Assembly: GCA_038125995.1 (NCBI GenBank)
Contig: JAYPEX010000001.1
Span: 186,001-250,000 of the forward strand
DNA length: 64,000 nucleotides
Origin: MAG-120531 sp038125995
Lineage (GTDB): Bacteria > Bacteroidota > Bacteroidia > Flavobacteriales > Flavobacteriaceae
Direction: 5' to 3'
The position numbers and the translations under genes are program-made. Shown here one piece after another: positions 1 through 8,419 of this stretch. Position 1 is the first letter of the stretch; each line of letters starts with the position of its first letter. Below the pieces are notes generated by a model, which did not search any database, was not told the origin of the DNA, and worked only from the letters and a program-made list of their open reading frames with translations.

Positions 1-333
1 CTGAAACCCATAGGCATCGGTATTGAAACCGATTAATCCATTTTTGGTTTTTTTGATCGTATTGACAGCTCCAATTTCTGTTGCTTCTTCAGATAACTGG
101 TCCAAATAAGGGATGATTTCTTGTTTGTAGGGGATGGTGACATTAAAGCCACGTAGATGTTCTTGAACTGCGACTTTTGTTTTAAATTCTTCTATGGTTT
201 GAAGGTCAAAATTCTCATAGGAATGATCGATAAGCCCTAGTTGATTAAATTTTTCTGTAAAATAACTTCTTGAAAAGGAGTAGTCAATATTCCTTCCAAT
301 CAATCCAAATCTATTTTTTTTGTTTTGATCCAT
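1..333 (-). CDS. aroE: shikimate dehydrogenase, N-terminal part (cut by window edge)
   Basis: Reduces 3-dehydroshikimate to shikimate with NADPH in the cytosolic aromatic amino acid pathway. Only the first 111 residues are present, open to base 1. The substrate-binding half is visible: an SxS pair at residues 19 and 21, the NVTIPYK motif ending in the catalytic lysine (K70), an AVNT stretch near 89-92, and an NTD triplet with the second catalytic residue D106. The ATG at 331-333 lies inside the end of the downstream DUF368 gene on the same strand, giving a 23-base overlap that suggests cotranscription and translational coupling. The NADP-binding half lies outside the window. Confidence 0.93.
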   Translation of the reverse strand, partial: MDQNKKNRFGLIGRNIDYSFSRSYFTEKFNQLGLIDHSYENFDLQTIEEFKTKVAVQEHLRGFNVTIPYKQEIIPYLDQLSEEATEIGAVNTIKKTKNGLIGFNTDAYGFQ

Positions 334-1324
334 AGTGTTCTAATGCAATTAATACCAGGACTCCTGTCAATATAAAGCCCAAGGCAAACAAATTATCTTT
401 TGTGCTTAAATCTGGAAGGAAACGCTGGTAGTTGTATACAATTTTGTTTCCATCCGTATCGAGAATGAACTGTCCAAGTTCATCTTTCATGTATTGAAGT
501 TTTTTCCAAGGCCATACAACACCTAACGAACCACTGATAAAGCCAATGATGGTAGCGGTAGTAATTTTTTGATAGCGTTTGAGTACGAAATTGATCAAAT
601 GTGATAAACTAATCAATCCCAAGATGGAACCCGTAGAGAAAACCGTTATAATTTTTAAATAATAAAGGTTTTCAGGAACCTCAAAAAAAGCTAAATCCCA
701 TGAAAACAAGGCAAAAATGGCATTTAATAGAGCATTAACAGACTCAACCATCAGCAGTACGTAATTTCCCATAAGTATGAGAATGAATGAACCTGATAGA
801 CCTGGGAGTGTCATTCCAGATACTCCAATAAAGCCACAGAAGAATACAAAAAAGAGATTGTCGTTCTCTTGTGCGGGATCTAAAGAGCTAATTGCGATAC
901 CAAGTAGTATGCCCATCAAAGCGAATCCAATACTTGTGCGATCCCACTGTTTAAAGTCTTTTCCGATGTAGTAAATCGATCCGAGAATCATTCCAAAAAA
1001 CAGGGACCATACTAGTAGTGGAGCAGTTGATAGAAAGTGATCGATCACCAGAGAAACACTAAAATAGCTAAAGACCATTCCAGCTAGGATGTAGAGCATA
1101 AATCCACCATTAATATAGGTAAACAGTGATCTAAACCTTCCGTTGATAAGAAGTATAACAGCCTTGAAGTTAATTTTGGTCAACGAATAGATAAACTCTG
1201 TATAAAATCCAGCTACAAAAGCAACAATGCCTCCAGATACTCCTGGAACCTTATTGGCAGCACCCATTCCAAGTCCCTTGATAAAGAGAAAAAACTTATC
1301 GATTAGACTTCTTGATTGTGCCAT
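311..1324 (-). CDS. popT: DUF368 polyprenyl-phosphate transporter, copy A
   Basis: A 337-residue multi-pass inner-membrane protein of the DUF368 family, whose characterised members (PopT) return undecaprenyl phosphate across the cytoplasmic membrane for reuse in wall and surface glycan synthesis. The family hallmark appears twice: a VPGVSGG loop near residues 26-32 and an LPGLSGS loop near 170-180, as expected for the internal two-fold repeat with re-entrant helices. About eight hydrophobic segments are visible. A second DUF368 gene lies one base upstream on the same strand and aroE overlaps the 3' end, so the three probably form one transcript. The specific lipid substrate is inferred from the family. 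Confidence 0.88.
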   Translation of the reverse strand: MAQSRSLIDKFFLFIKGLGMGAANKVPGVSGGIVAFVAGFYTEFIYSLTKINFKAVILLINGRFRSLFTYINGGFMLYILAGMVFSYFSVSLVIDHFLSTAPLLVWSLFFGMILGSIYYIGKDFKQWDRTSIGFALMGILLGIAISSLDPAQENDNLFFVFFCGFIGVSGMTLPGLSGSFILILMGNYVLLMVESVNALLNAIFALFSWDLAFFEVPENLYYLKIITVFSTGSILGLISLSHLINFVLKRYQKITTATIIGFISGSLGVVWPWKKLQYMKDELGQFILDTDGNKIVYNYQRFLPDLSTKDNLFALGFILTGVLVLIALEHYGSKQKK

Positions 1325-1325
1325 T

Positions 1326-2246
1326 TTAAGGAGTTTTTCGGACTGATTTTTCCAAGATGTAAATTAATAGAAATCCTCCAATAGACAATAATAAGGAAAT
1401 TATAAATTCTGAACTGTTTCCACTGTGAAATGGAGATACATTTTGATCTGCGATAACGAACTCTTTACCTTCGATAAGTTTGGACTCTAAGACTTCTTTC
1501 CACGGCCAAATCTTGTTGAGTGAACCCAAGATAAAACCAGTGAGTAGGGCTAGAGTTGTGTTTTTATAGTGGTCAAAGGTCCATTTGAGAAGTTTTGAAA
1601 AACTCAGTAGGCCAACGATGGCTCCAGCACCAATAATTGCAATCGTTTGTAGATCTCTTTGATGTACGGCATTGAGGACCGTTTCATAGGAGCCTAGTAA
1701 TACCAGAATAAAGGATCCTGAAATACCTGGAAGAATCATCGCACAAATTGCCAGTGCTCCAGACAAAAACAAATACCAAGGATTATTGACGTAAACTCCA
1801 ACTTTAATTTGCGTGATATACAAGGCAATCAAAACTCCTAATAAAAGTGCAATCCATGAACCTGTTTTGGAACGATCGATATCTTTTCCTACAAAAAGCA
1901 CTGACGCAAGAACCAAACCAAAGAAAAAGGACCAGAGTTCGATGGGATAATTGTGCAACAGAAACGAGATTCCTTTGGCAAAACTCACTACAGAAATTGC
2001 GATTCCAAATAAAAGTGATGCTAGAAAATTACCATTGATAGCCTTCCAAAATTCATTAAAACCATTCTTAAAGAGGATCTTAATGGTTTTTAGATTCAAT
2101 CGGTTAATGGTTTCAAGGAGTTCTTCGTAAATCCCAGAGATAAAAGCAATAGTTCCACCTGAAACTCCAGGGACAACATCTGCGGCACCCATAGCCATTC
2201 CCTTAAGGGTATTGAAAATATAAAATGTTTTTGATCGTTTACTCAT
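1326..2246 (-). CDS. popT: DUF368 polyprenyl-phosphate transporter, copy B
   Basis: A 306-residue paralogue of the neighbouring DUF368 protein, with the same architecture: a VVPGVSGG loop near residues 24-31 and an LPGISGS loop near residue 170, surrounded by hydrophobic helices. Identity between the two copies is clearly partial (for example, matching GSLG/GSLN-WPWKK/E segments near their C-termini), so the duplication is old. It is expected to flip undecaprenyl phosphate like other DUF368 (PopT) proteins. Its stop is followed after one base by the start of copy A, strongly suggesting cotranscription; whether the two copies differ in substrate or form a heteromer cannot be told from sequence. 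Confidence 0.88.
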   Translation of the reverse strand: MSKRSKTFYIFNTLKGMAMGAADVVPGVSGGTIAFISGIYEELLETINRLNLKTIKILFKNGFNEFWKAINGNFLASLLFGIAISVVSFAKGISFLLHNYPIELWSFFFGLVLASVLFVGKDIDRSKTGSWIALLLGVLIALYITQIKVGVYVNNPWYLFLSGALAICAMILPGISGSFILVLLGSYETVLNAVHQRDLQTIAIIGAGAIVGLLSFSKLLKWTFDHYKNTTLALLTGFILGSLNKIWPWKEVLESKLIEGKEFVIADQNVSPFHSGNSSEFIISLLLSIGGFLLIYILEKSVRKTP

Positions 2247-2280
2247 GTAAACAAAAATACATCAACTGAGTTAATTGGAC

Positions 2281-3666
2281 TTAGTATTTAGAAATAATCT
2301 CTTTAGCCCAACTGGTACTAAGAGATAATATTCTAGAGTTTTGAAAGTTTTTAAGTATATTTTTATCTATACTCAATCCCTTTTTGAGGTGTTTTTCAGC
2401 TTTGAATAGTTGCGTCGTATCGTGAAATAGAGATGCTAAGAAGTAGTGGATTTCAGCCTGTTCAGGATAAAATTCCAAGGCTTGTAATAGAATTTCAATC
2501 GCAGAATTTACATCACCAATAAGCACCATAACTTCTGCCCAAGACACCCATGTTTCCAACTCGTAATTTCCGTATTCTACTGCTTGTTTAAAGGCGTAGT
2601 CAGCTTCAAAGTACTTAAACATCGCCGTGTTAATCTCAGCACAACGTTTCCAATAGAGTGGGTTTTCTGCATCGATATGAATCGCTTTGTTGATGTAATA
2701 GGAAGCTTTTTCAAAATTGTTAGTGGTAAAGTAAAAGTTGGTGATTGCCAACCATCCCTTATCTAATAGAGGATCTTCGTGAACGGTTTGGTAGTAGTAA
2801 CTCTGAGCGAGATCTAAATTGCCCAATTGTTCATGACATTGACCCAATCTCAAATAAGCATGAGAAGTAGGATCTTCTAATTTAATAGTGATCTCATAAT
2901 TTTCAATGGCCTCCTCATAACGCTCTAATTTTTCGAGAACCATTCCCTTTTCGTAATAGGCTCCAATAAATCGATCGTCAGAATAAATTGCAAAATCAAA
3001 AGAGGAAAGGGCTTCTTTGTAAAGTTCCAGTTCTGCGTACATTTTACCAAGTTGATGCCAAGCTACTTCACAATAGGGGTTTTTGTTGAGATAGTTATTG
3101 AGGTATTCGATTCCGCCTTTATAATCTTCTAAATATTCAAAGCAATAAACAGCATTGTAGAGTGCCGCATAATCTTCAAAATCTAAGTCGACACAAGTAA
3201 TAAAACACTCTTTTGCTTTAATAAAATCTTCTAAAAAGAGGTATTCCATTCCCATCAAGGTGTAAATATCGGGTTGATCGGGTTGAATTTCTAACGCTTT
3301 TTGAAGTGCTCCAATAGCCTCTAAGTGTTTGTCTTGCTTTGAGTAAATATTCGCTCTTTGAATGTAGATTTCATCGTTAAACTGATCGATGAGTTCTATG
3401 GTGTCCAGTAGTTCTTCTGCTTTTTCTAGCTTGTTTTCAAAGACCAGTACTTCTACATCAAGTAATTGCAAATTGATCACTTGAGGATGCTGATTCAGTC
3501 CTAGTCTAATCGCTTTCTTAGCAAGTGAAATCTTCCCTGCATTGAGGTAGTAATGAATAATTTCCTCGAAATCTTCTGCGTCGAAAAAGTAGACCTCATC
3601 AGTCTTTAACATCGACTCGAATTTTGCGATAGGTAATTCAGAATTTTCGTTTTCGTCTAATGACAT
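2281..3666 (-). CDS. tetratricopeptide repeat protein
   Basis: A 461-residue protein made almost entirely of TPR-type helical hairpins; repeated 34-residue units with small residues at A/G positions and a late proline are seen from about residue 40 to 440 (for example LEAIGALQKALEIQPDQPD and EEAIENYEITIKLEDPTSH). No signal peptide or membrane segment is visible, so it is probably cytoplasmic and serves as a protein-interaction scaffold. It sits between the DUF368 pair (34 bases downstream) and the aminotransferase gene (97 bases upstream), all on the minus strand. The partner is unknown and nothing in the sequence identifies one. Confidence 0.85.
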   Translation of the reverse strand: MSLDENENSELPIAKFESMLKTDEVYFFDAEDFEEIIHYYLNAGKISLAKKAIRLGLNQHPQVINLQLLDVEVLVFENKLEKAEELLDTIELIDQFNDEIYIQRANIYSKQDKHLEAIGALQKALEIQPDQPDIYTLMGMEYLFLEDFIKAKECFITCVDLDFEDYAALYNAVYCFEYLEDYKGGIEYLNNYLNKNPYCEVAWHQLGKMYAELELYKEALSSFDFAIYSDDRFIGAYYEKGMVLEKLERYEEAIENYEITIKLEDPTSHAYLRLGQCHEQLGNLDLAQSYYYQTVHEDPLLDKGWLAITNFYFTTNNFEKASYYINKAIHIDAENPLYWKRCAEINTAMFKYFEADYAFKQAVEYGNYELETWVSWAEVMVLIGDVNSAIEILLQALEFYPEQAEIHYFLASLFHDTTQLFKAEKHLKKGLSIDKNILKNFQNSRILSLSTSWAKEIISKY

Positions 3667-3763
3667 AGTGAATTCTTGTGTTCCTGATGTAAATAAATTT
3701 AGAAGTTATCCTTTGCCAAATGAAGTAAAGAGGCTCTTTCTTATTAACAAAATAGTTAACAGT

Positions 3764-4954
3764 TTAAGAAGGATAAGTGTCTAAAATGGAAAGAATTATA
3801 TCACAACCCTTCAGGAGTTCTTCTTCTGAAATGGTTAGTGGAGGAGTTATTCTTGCAGCTTTTTTTTCAAACAACAACCAAAATAAGATGAGATTTTTTT
3901 GTGTAGCTTCAAGGATTAAGTAATTAGCGATTGCTTCGTTTTCAAATATCAATGCAAGCATTAATCCTTTACCGCGAATCGATTTAATAAGTGGATGTTT
4001 TAGTTTTTCTCTAACTAATTGCTCTTTTTTAAGAGTTTCAATAATGAGTTGGTTGTCATTTTTAGTAAGCTCTTTTAAAGTTGCTAGTGCAGCAGCGGCA
4101 ATTACTGGATTTCCTCCAAAAGTGGTAATATGTCCTAATTTAGGATGATCACTTAGTAGTTGCATATGCTCATATGATGAAATAAATGCTCCTCCTGGAA
4201 GGCCGGAACACATCCCTTTTCCAATGACCAGTATATCGGGTACGCAATCGAATTGTTCAAAAGCAAAAAGACTACCCGTTCTTCCAAATCCCGGTTGAAT
4301 CTCATCTAAAATAAGTAGGGCTCCAACTTCACTACAGCGTTCTTTTACTTTTTTGAGGTATTCGTTCTGTGGTATGATAAATCCTGCTCCACCTTGAATA
4401 GTTTCTAAAATTACAGCAGCAGTTTTTGAACTGATTTGTGCCAAGTCCGCTTCGCTGTTAAATTCAATAAAGTCAACATCACCGATGAGGGGTTCAAAAG
4501 GTTTTTTGTTTTCTTCCTTACCCATTAAACTGAGCGATCCCATGGTGTTGCCGTGATATGCATTATTGGCAGCTATGATTTGACTTCTGCCAGTAACTCT
4601 TCTAGAAAGTTTAAGTGCCCCCTCTATGGCTTCAGTTCCTGAATTGACTAAATAGGTACAATTAAGTGCGTTTGGAAGTAAGTCGGCTAGGAATTTTGAA
4701 TAGTCTACAGCTGGTTTAAGTTCGAATTCACCATACACCATCACGTGCATATACGAATCGACCTGATCTTTAATCGCCTTGACAACAGCAGGATGACTAT
4801 GCCCTAAACTGCAAGCTGAGACCCCTGCTACAAAATCCAAATGAGCTTCTTTTTGGTCGTCAAAGATATAGGAACCACTAGCCTTGCTCACTTTCATTTG
4901 AAGTGGGTGAGGAGTGGTTTGTGCTTGGTATTTTAAAAAGTCATCAGTTTTCAC
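3764..4954 (-). CDS. class III PLP-dependent aminotransferase
   Basis: A 396-residue fold-type I aminotransferase of class III (ornithine/acetylornithine/GABA group). Visible features are the SGTEAIE phosphate-binding turn at 105-111, the cofactor-contacting DEIQ at 217-220 and the Schiff-base lysine K246 in an IGKG context. Such enzymes transfer the omega-amino group of ornithine-like or beta-alanine-like substrates to 2-oxoglutarate, but the sequence does not settle the substrate, so no symbol is given. The start is GTG and directly abuts the stop of the OstA-like gene with no gap, indicating one transcript. It is unlikely to be part of an arginine operon here, since no arg genes are adjacent. 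Confidence 0.88.
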   Translation of the reverse strand: MKTDDFLKYQAQTTPHPLQMKVSKASGSYIFDDQKEAHLDFVAGVSACSLGHSHPAVVKAIKDQVDSYMHVMVYGEFELKPAVDYSKFLADLLPNALNCTYLVNSGTEAIEGALKLSRRVTGRSQIIAANNAYHGNTMGSLSLMGKEENKKPFEPLIGDVDFIEFNSEADLAQISSKTAAVILETIQGGAGFIIPQNEYLKKVKERCSEVGALLILDEIQPGFGRTGSLFAFEQFDCVPDILVIGKGMCSGLPGGAFISSYEHMQLLSDHPKLGHITTFGGNPVIAAAALATLKELTKNDNQLIIETLKKEQLVREKLKHPLIKSIRGKGLMLALIFENEAIANYLILEATQKNLILFWLLFEKKAARITPPLTISEEELLKGCDIILSILDTYPS

Positions 4955-6577
4955 TTAATTCTTTTTTTTCAAAGGAGGCTTTGATCTATTTATTACTGGT
5001 TTTTTCGTCGGATTCATCGGATTATTTAGTCCTCTAATAATTTTGAGTTGTACGGAATCATCATAGATAAACAAATCATTCGAAGATTTGATTTGCTCGG
5101 TTCCATACCATAAAAAGCCTTCTAATTTACGATCTTCAATGGGGATGTCACGGAGTGGATAGATGGTTCCTTCAGGATTGAGAACAAAAGAGATTTCTTC
5201 GATTCCACCCTCGAGCATTTCCATGGTAACCGCACTACAAATAGTTCGATTGATCCCGATGAGTTCATCCTTGTCGTCGTATACATAGTAAATGACCTCT
5301 GTATTTTGATCAACTTGAATGTGTTCTAATTTATTGTCGTTGAACTTTCCGTTGAGAATTTTACCCTTGATTTGATTATATCCTGTTTTACTGATACTGT
5401 CAAGTGATACCACAAAAGCATTATCAATCACTTTTAGAGAATCCAAGGCTTTGGTCTTGGGATTGGACAAGAGATAAATTTCGTTGCCGGTCATTTGGCT
5501 GGGACCATTCCAAAGTATAGGTCTTCGAATAAGTTCTGTTATTCCCGTAGTTTGATCAAAGTGAATCGAATCGCATTTTCCAGATAATCCTTCTTTGAAA
5601 AATTTGGCATTTTGAAAAGCTCTGATGATTTTTTGATCTTTTTTTCCAGTGACCATAATGGTGTCTCCATGCATATAAAGCGAATCATTTTCTACCAAAC
5701 TAATTGATAGGGCACGCTTGGTAGCAAAGAGCGAATCCTTGTCTTTGAAGATTTCAGCATAATGAGCTCGAAGTACTCCTTTGTTGATCGTATCAGTGAT
5801 TTTGATATTATTGGTCGCTGAGGCAAAGTTTTTAGGATGGTTGAGGTATACGGAGTCTCCTTCAATTATTCTGTTGTCGTATTCTATTTTGGTGTTTTTA
5901 ATCCCATAACCTTCTTGAAGTTCAGTATCGTAGAATCCACGTTCACAATACAGGGTGTATTCCTCTGCCTCAATTTTTGAAGGTCCGAATAAATAAGCGT
6001 GTTTGGTCTCTGTCTGATAATCTAATTGATCTGAGCGGAGTTCGTATTCTGGATTTGTAATACGTACCTTGTTTTTGAAAGCGTATTTTTTTAGTTTGGT
6101 ATCATAGCGTCCAATGAGTGATCTCAGGGTGTTTTCTTGGTCTTTTACAACAGCTCCTGATTGGTAATAGGCCTGTTGAATTTCTCGGTTAAAATACAGT
6201 GTATCTGTTTTGAGGTTCATCTCAGGAGTGGTTAGTACCACATCATTCCAACTCTTTGCTAATTGAGTTTCTCCATTGTATTCAAGTCGCTTGGATATCA
6301 GTTCAAGAGTGTCGCCTTGAACGAGTTTTATAGATCCAATTGCCTTAATTCTATTTTCTGCTTGGTAAAAGATGGCTACATCACACCAAAGTTGAGCGCC
6401 TTTGTGTTTAAATTCTAATTGACGATCGTCTTTGGTAAAAATCGAAGCTCCGGGGTATTCAGCTTCATTTTTAGTAAAATTCCCACCGTATACGATCTCA
6501 ATAGGCTCCTGTTCCTTTTGTGACCAGGCCACTGAAGTTAGGATGAAAGAAAGAATGTAAATAAAGGCTTTTTTCAC
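4955..6577 (-). CDS. OstA/LptA-like periplasmic protein
   Basis: A 540-residue exported protein with a Sec signal peptide (about residues 1-20, ending SVAWSQ). The N-terminal 150 residues show the OstA/LptA pattern of short repeated beta-strands (AIGSIKLVQGDTLELISKRL; TDTLYFNREIQQAYYQSGAV), and similar strand units (DSVYLNH, DSIHFD, NEIYLLSN) continue to about residue 460. By family it should form an elongated beta-taco or jelly-roll structure in the periplasm and may help shuttle lipopolysaccharide to the outer membrane. It is much longer than LptA (about 185 residues). The C-terminus is basic and proline-rich. The gene abuts the aminotransferase gene downstream. LPS transport is inferred, not shown. 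Confidence 0.78.
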   Translation of the reverse strand: MKKAFIYILSFILTSVAWSQKEQEPIEIVYGGNFTKNEAEYPGASIFTKDDRQLEFKHKGAQLWCDVAIFYQAENRIKAIGSIKLVQGDTLELISKRLEYNGETQLAKSWNDVVLTTPEMNLKTDTLYFNREIQQAYYQSGAVVKDQENTLRSLIGRYDTKLKKYAFKNKVRITNPEYELRSDQLDYQTETKHAYLFGPSKIEAEEYTLYCERGFYDTELQEGYGIKNTKIEYDNRIIEGDSVYLNHPKNFASATNNIKITDTINKGVLRAHYAEIFKDKDSLFATKRALSISLVENDSLYMHGDTIMVTGKKDQKIIRAFQNAKFFKEGLSGKCDSIHFDQTTGITELIRRPILWNGPSQMTGNEIYLLSNPKTKALDSLKVIDNAFVVSLDSISKTGYNQIKGKILNGKFNDNKLEHIQVDQNTEVIYYVYDDKDELIGINRTICSAVTMEMLEGGIEEISFVLNPEGTIYPLRDIPIEDRKLEGFLWYGTEQIKSSNDLFIYDDSVQLKIIRGLNNPMNPTKKPVINRSKPPLKKKN

Positions 6578-6622
6578 GGTTCTAATAAAGTCTTACAATA
6601 TTACTATAGAATTGTCTTAAAT

Positions 6623-6648
6623 AAAAAAAAAGCCACATTTAAGTGGCC
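6623..6648 (-). terminator. rho-independent terminator of purA
   Basis: On the minus strand GCCAC pairs with GTGGC around an AT-rich loop, followed by a run of nine T. It lies just downstream of the purA stop and separates it from the OstA-like gene. Confidence 0.75.
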
Positions 6649-6653
6649 TAATC

Positions 6654-7925
6654 TTATCTAAATATAGTTTGTGTTCTATCAGGTCCTACTGAAACAATCT
6701 TGATTGGAACTTCGAGTTCTTTTTCAAGGTATTCAATATAACTGATGAGACTTTCAGGAAGTTCTGAGGCATCCGTAAGTCCAGTTAAGTCTTTTTTCCA
6801 GCCATCGAGCTCAGTATAGATCGGACTGACATTTTCTTCCTCAATGTTGTATGGTAAATGCGATACTTCCTCACCTTTGTAATTGTAGGCAGTACACACT
6901 TTAATTTTTTCAAAACCACTGAGAACATCTGCTTTCATCATCATCAGCTCTGTTACTCCGTTGATTTGAACAGCGTATTTAAGAGCTACTAAATCCAACC
7001 ATCCACAACGTCTGGGTCTACCTGTGGTCGCTCCAAATTCATTTCCGACTCTTCCCATAGTCTCACCATCAGTGTCGAATAATTCAGTTGGGAACGGTCC
7101 AGATCCAACACGAGTGGTATAGGCTTTAAAAATTCCTATAACTCTTCCAATTTTATTAGGAGCAACTCCTAAACCTGTACAAGCTCCTGCTGCAGTAGTA
7201 TTTGAAGAAGTTACAAATGGATAGGTTCCAAAATCGATATCTAAAAGCGATCCTTGAGCTCCTTCTGCCAAGATTTTTTGATCAGCACTGATCGCATCAA
7301 AAATGTATTGTTCTGAGTCGATAAAGTTCAATTGCTTTAAACTCTCAACCGCTTCAAAAAATTCGGCTTCTAATTCTTGGAGGTTGTATTGTAAATCAAC
7401 ATTGTAATAGTCGATCATCGCTTCGTGCTTATCGGCCAGTTTACGGTAGCGATCTTTCCAGTCACTAAGTTCTAAATCTCCAACTCTCATACCATTTCTA
7501 CCGGTCTTATCCATATAAGTTGGTCCAATTCCTTTAAGAGTTGAACCAATCTTGGCCTTACCTTTGGAAGCTTCAGATGCTGCATCTAATAAACGATGTG
7601 TAGGTAAAATAAGATGCGCCTTTCTGGAAACAAATAATTTAGAAGTGTAATCTAAATCAAATTTATCGAGGTTGCTCAGTTCTTTTTTAAAGATGACAGG
7701 ATCAATAACGACACCATTACCGATGACATTTTTAGAGTTTTTGTGGAAAATTCCGGAAGGAATTGTATGTAATACGTGTTTGATCCCATCAAATTCTAAA
7801 GTGTGTCCTGCATTAGGACCTCCTTGGAACCTTGCAATGATATCGTAGTCTTTTGTTAAAACATCTACAATTTTACCTTTTCCCTCATCTCCCCATTGAA
7901 GACCTAGTAGTAAATCTACTGCCAT
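6654..7925 (-). CDS. purA: adenylosuccinate synthase
   Basis: Converts IMP, aspartate and GTP into adenylosuccinate, the first committed step of AMP synthesis in the cytosol. At 423 residues it has the usual length. The N-terminal GTP loop WGDEGKGK lies at 11-18 with catalytic D13, followed by the GPNAGHT segment bearing the catalytic histidine near residue 41; further conserved stretches are STLKGIGPTY, LAEGAQGSLLD and TTGRPRRCGWLD. The stop is followed by a terminator hairpin. The fur-family gene lies 7 bases upstream, so the two are probably cotranscribed. Confidence 0.97.
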   Translation of the reverse strand: MAVDLLLGLQWGDEGKGKIVDVLTKDYDIIARFQGGPNAGHTLEFDGIKHVLHTIPSGIFHKNSKNVIGNGVVIDPVIFKKELSNLDKFDLDYTSKLFVSRKAHLILPTHRLLDAASEASKGKAKIGSTLKGIGPTYMDKTGRNGMRVGDLELSDWKDRYRKLADKHEAMIDYYNVDLQYNLQELEAEFFEAVESLKQLNFIDSEQYIFDAISADQKILAEGAQGSLLDIDFGTYPFVTSSNTTAAGACTGLGVAPNKIGRVIGIFKAYTTRVGSGPFPTELFDTDGETMGRVGNEFGATTGRPRRCGWLDLVALKYAVQINGVTELMMMKADVLSGFEKIKVCTAYNYKGEEVSHLPYNIEEENVSPIYTELDGWKKDLTGLTDASELPESLISYIEYLEKELEVPIKIVSVGPDRTQTIFR

Positions 7926-7932
7926 GTGTTGT

Positions 7933-8382
7933 TTATTTTGTATTATCTTTTGATTTTGTTCCGTAAAAGTAAAGCGAATGATTGTTGATCGTTACGTCAA
8001 ATACTTCCTCTATAGTTTGTTTAATCGATTGAATTCTAGGATCGCAGAATTCGATTACTTCACCTGTATCCGTAAGGATTAAATGATCGTGTTGTCTGTC
8101 AAAATAAGACTTCTCATACTGTGCCTGATTCTTTCCAAATAAGTGTCTTCTCACCAGTTTACAATCCATGAGTAACTCAATAGTGTTGTAAAGCGTAGCT
8201 CTACTCACACGGTATTTCTTATTTTTCATTTGGATATAAAGCGACTCAATATCGAAGTGAGAATCCGATTCGTATATTTCTTGTAGGATGGCGTAACGTT
8301 CAGGTGTTTTGCGATGCCCCTTTTCTTCCAAATAGGTCGTGAACACTTCTTTAACTATCTCTTGATTTTTTTCAGAGGCCAT
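7933..8382 (-). CDS. Fur-family metal-dependent transcriptional regulator
   Basis: A 149-residue repressor of the Fur/PerR/Zur superfamily: winged helix in the first 85 residues (recognition region YRVSRATLYNTIELL) and a dimerisation/metal domain after that with the HDHLILTDTGEVIEFCD segment. The histidines of the HDH motif are present, but the first structural-zinc CxxC of Fur is replaced by the residues TDTG and there is no C-terminal CxxC, so a structural zinc site of the classical type looks absent. This prevents assigning iron, zinc or peroxide sensing. It sits between the (p)ppGpp synthetase gene and purA, a short unit in which it may be cotranscribed with purA. Confidence 0.9.
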   Translation of the reverse strand: MASEKNQEIVKEVFTTYLEEKGHRKTPERYAILQEIYESDSHFDIESLYIQMKNKKYRVSRATLYNTIELLMDCKLVRRHLFGKNQAQYEKSYFDRQHDHLILTDTGEVIEFCDPRIQSIKQTIEEVFDVTINNHSLYFYGTKSKDNTK

Positions 8383-8419
8383 GAGCTCGATTAATATGTT
8401 GCAAATGTAAGGCTAAAAT

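Noticed and set aside
777..971. Plus-strand open frame inside the DUF368 gene
   Set aside because: It lies wholly within the opposite strand of a strong gene and has no promoter or family features; several similar frames across the window are antisense shadows.
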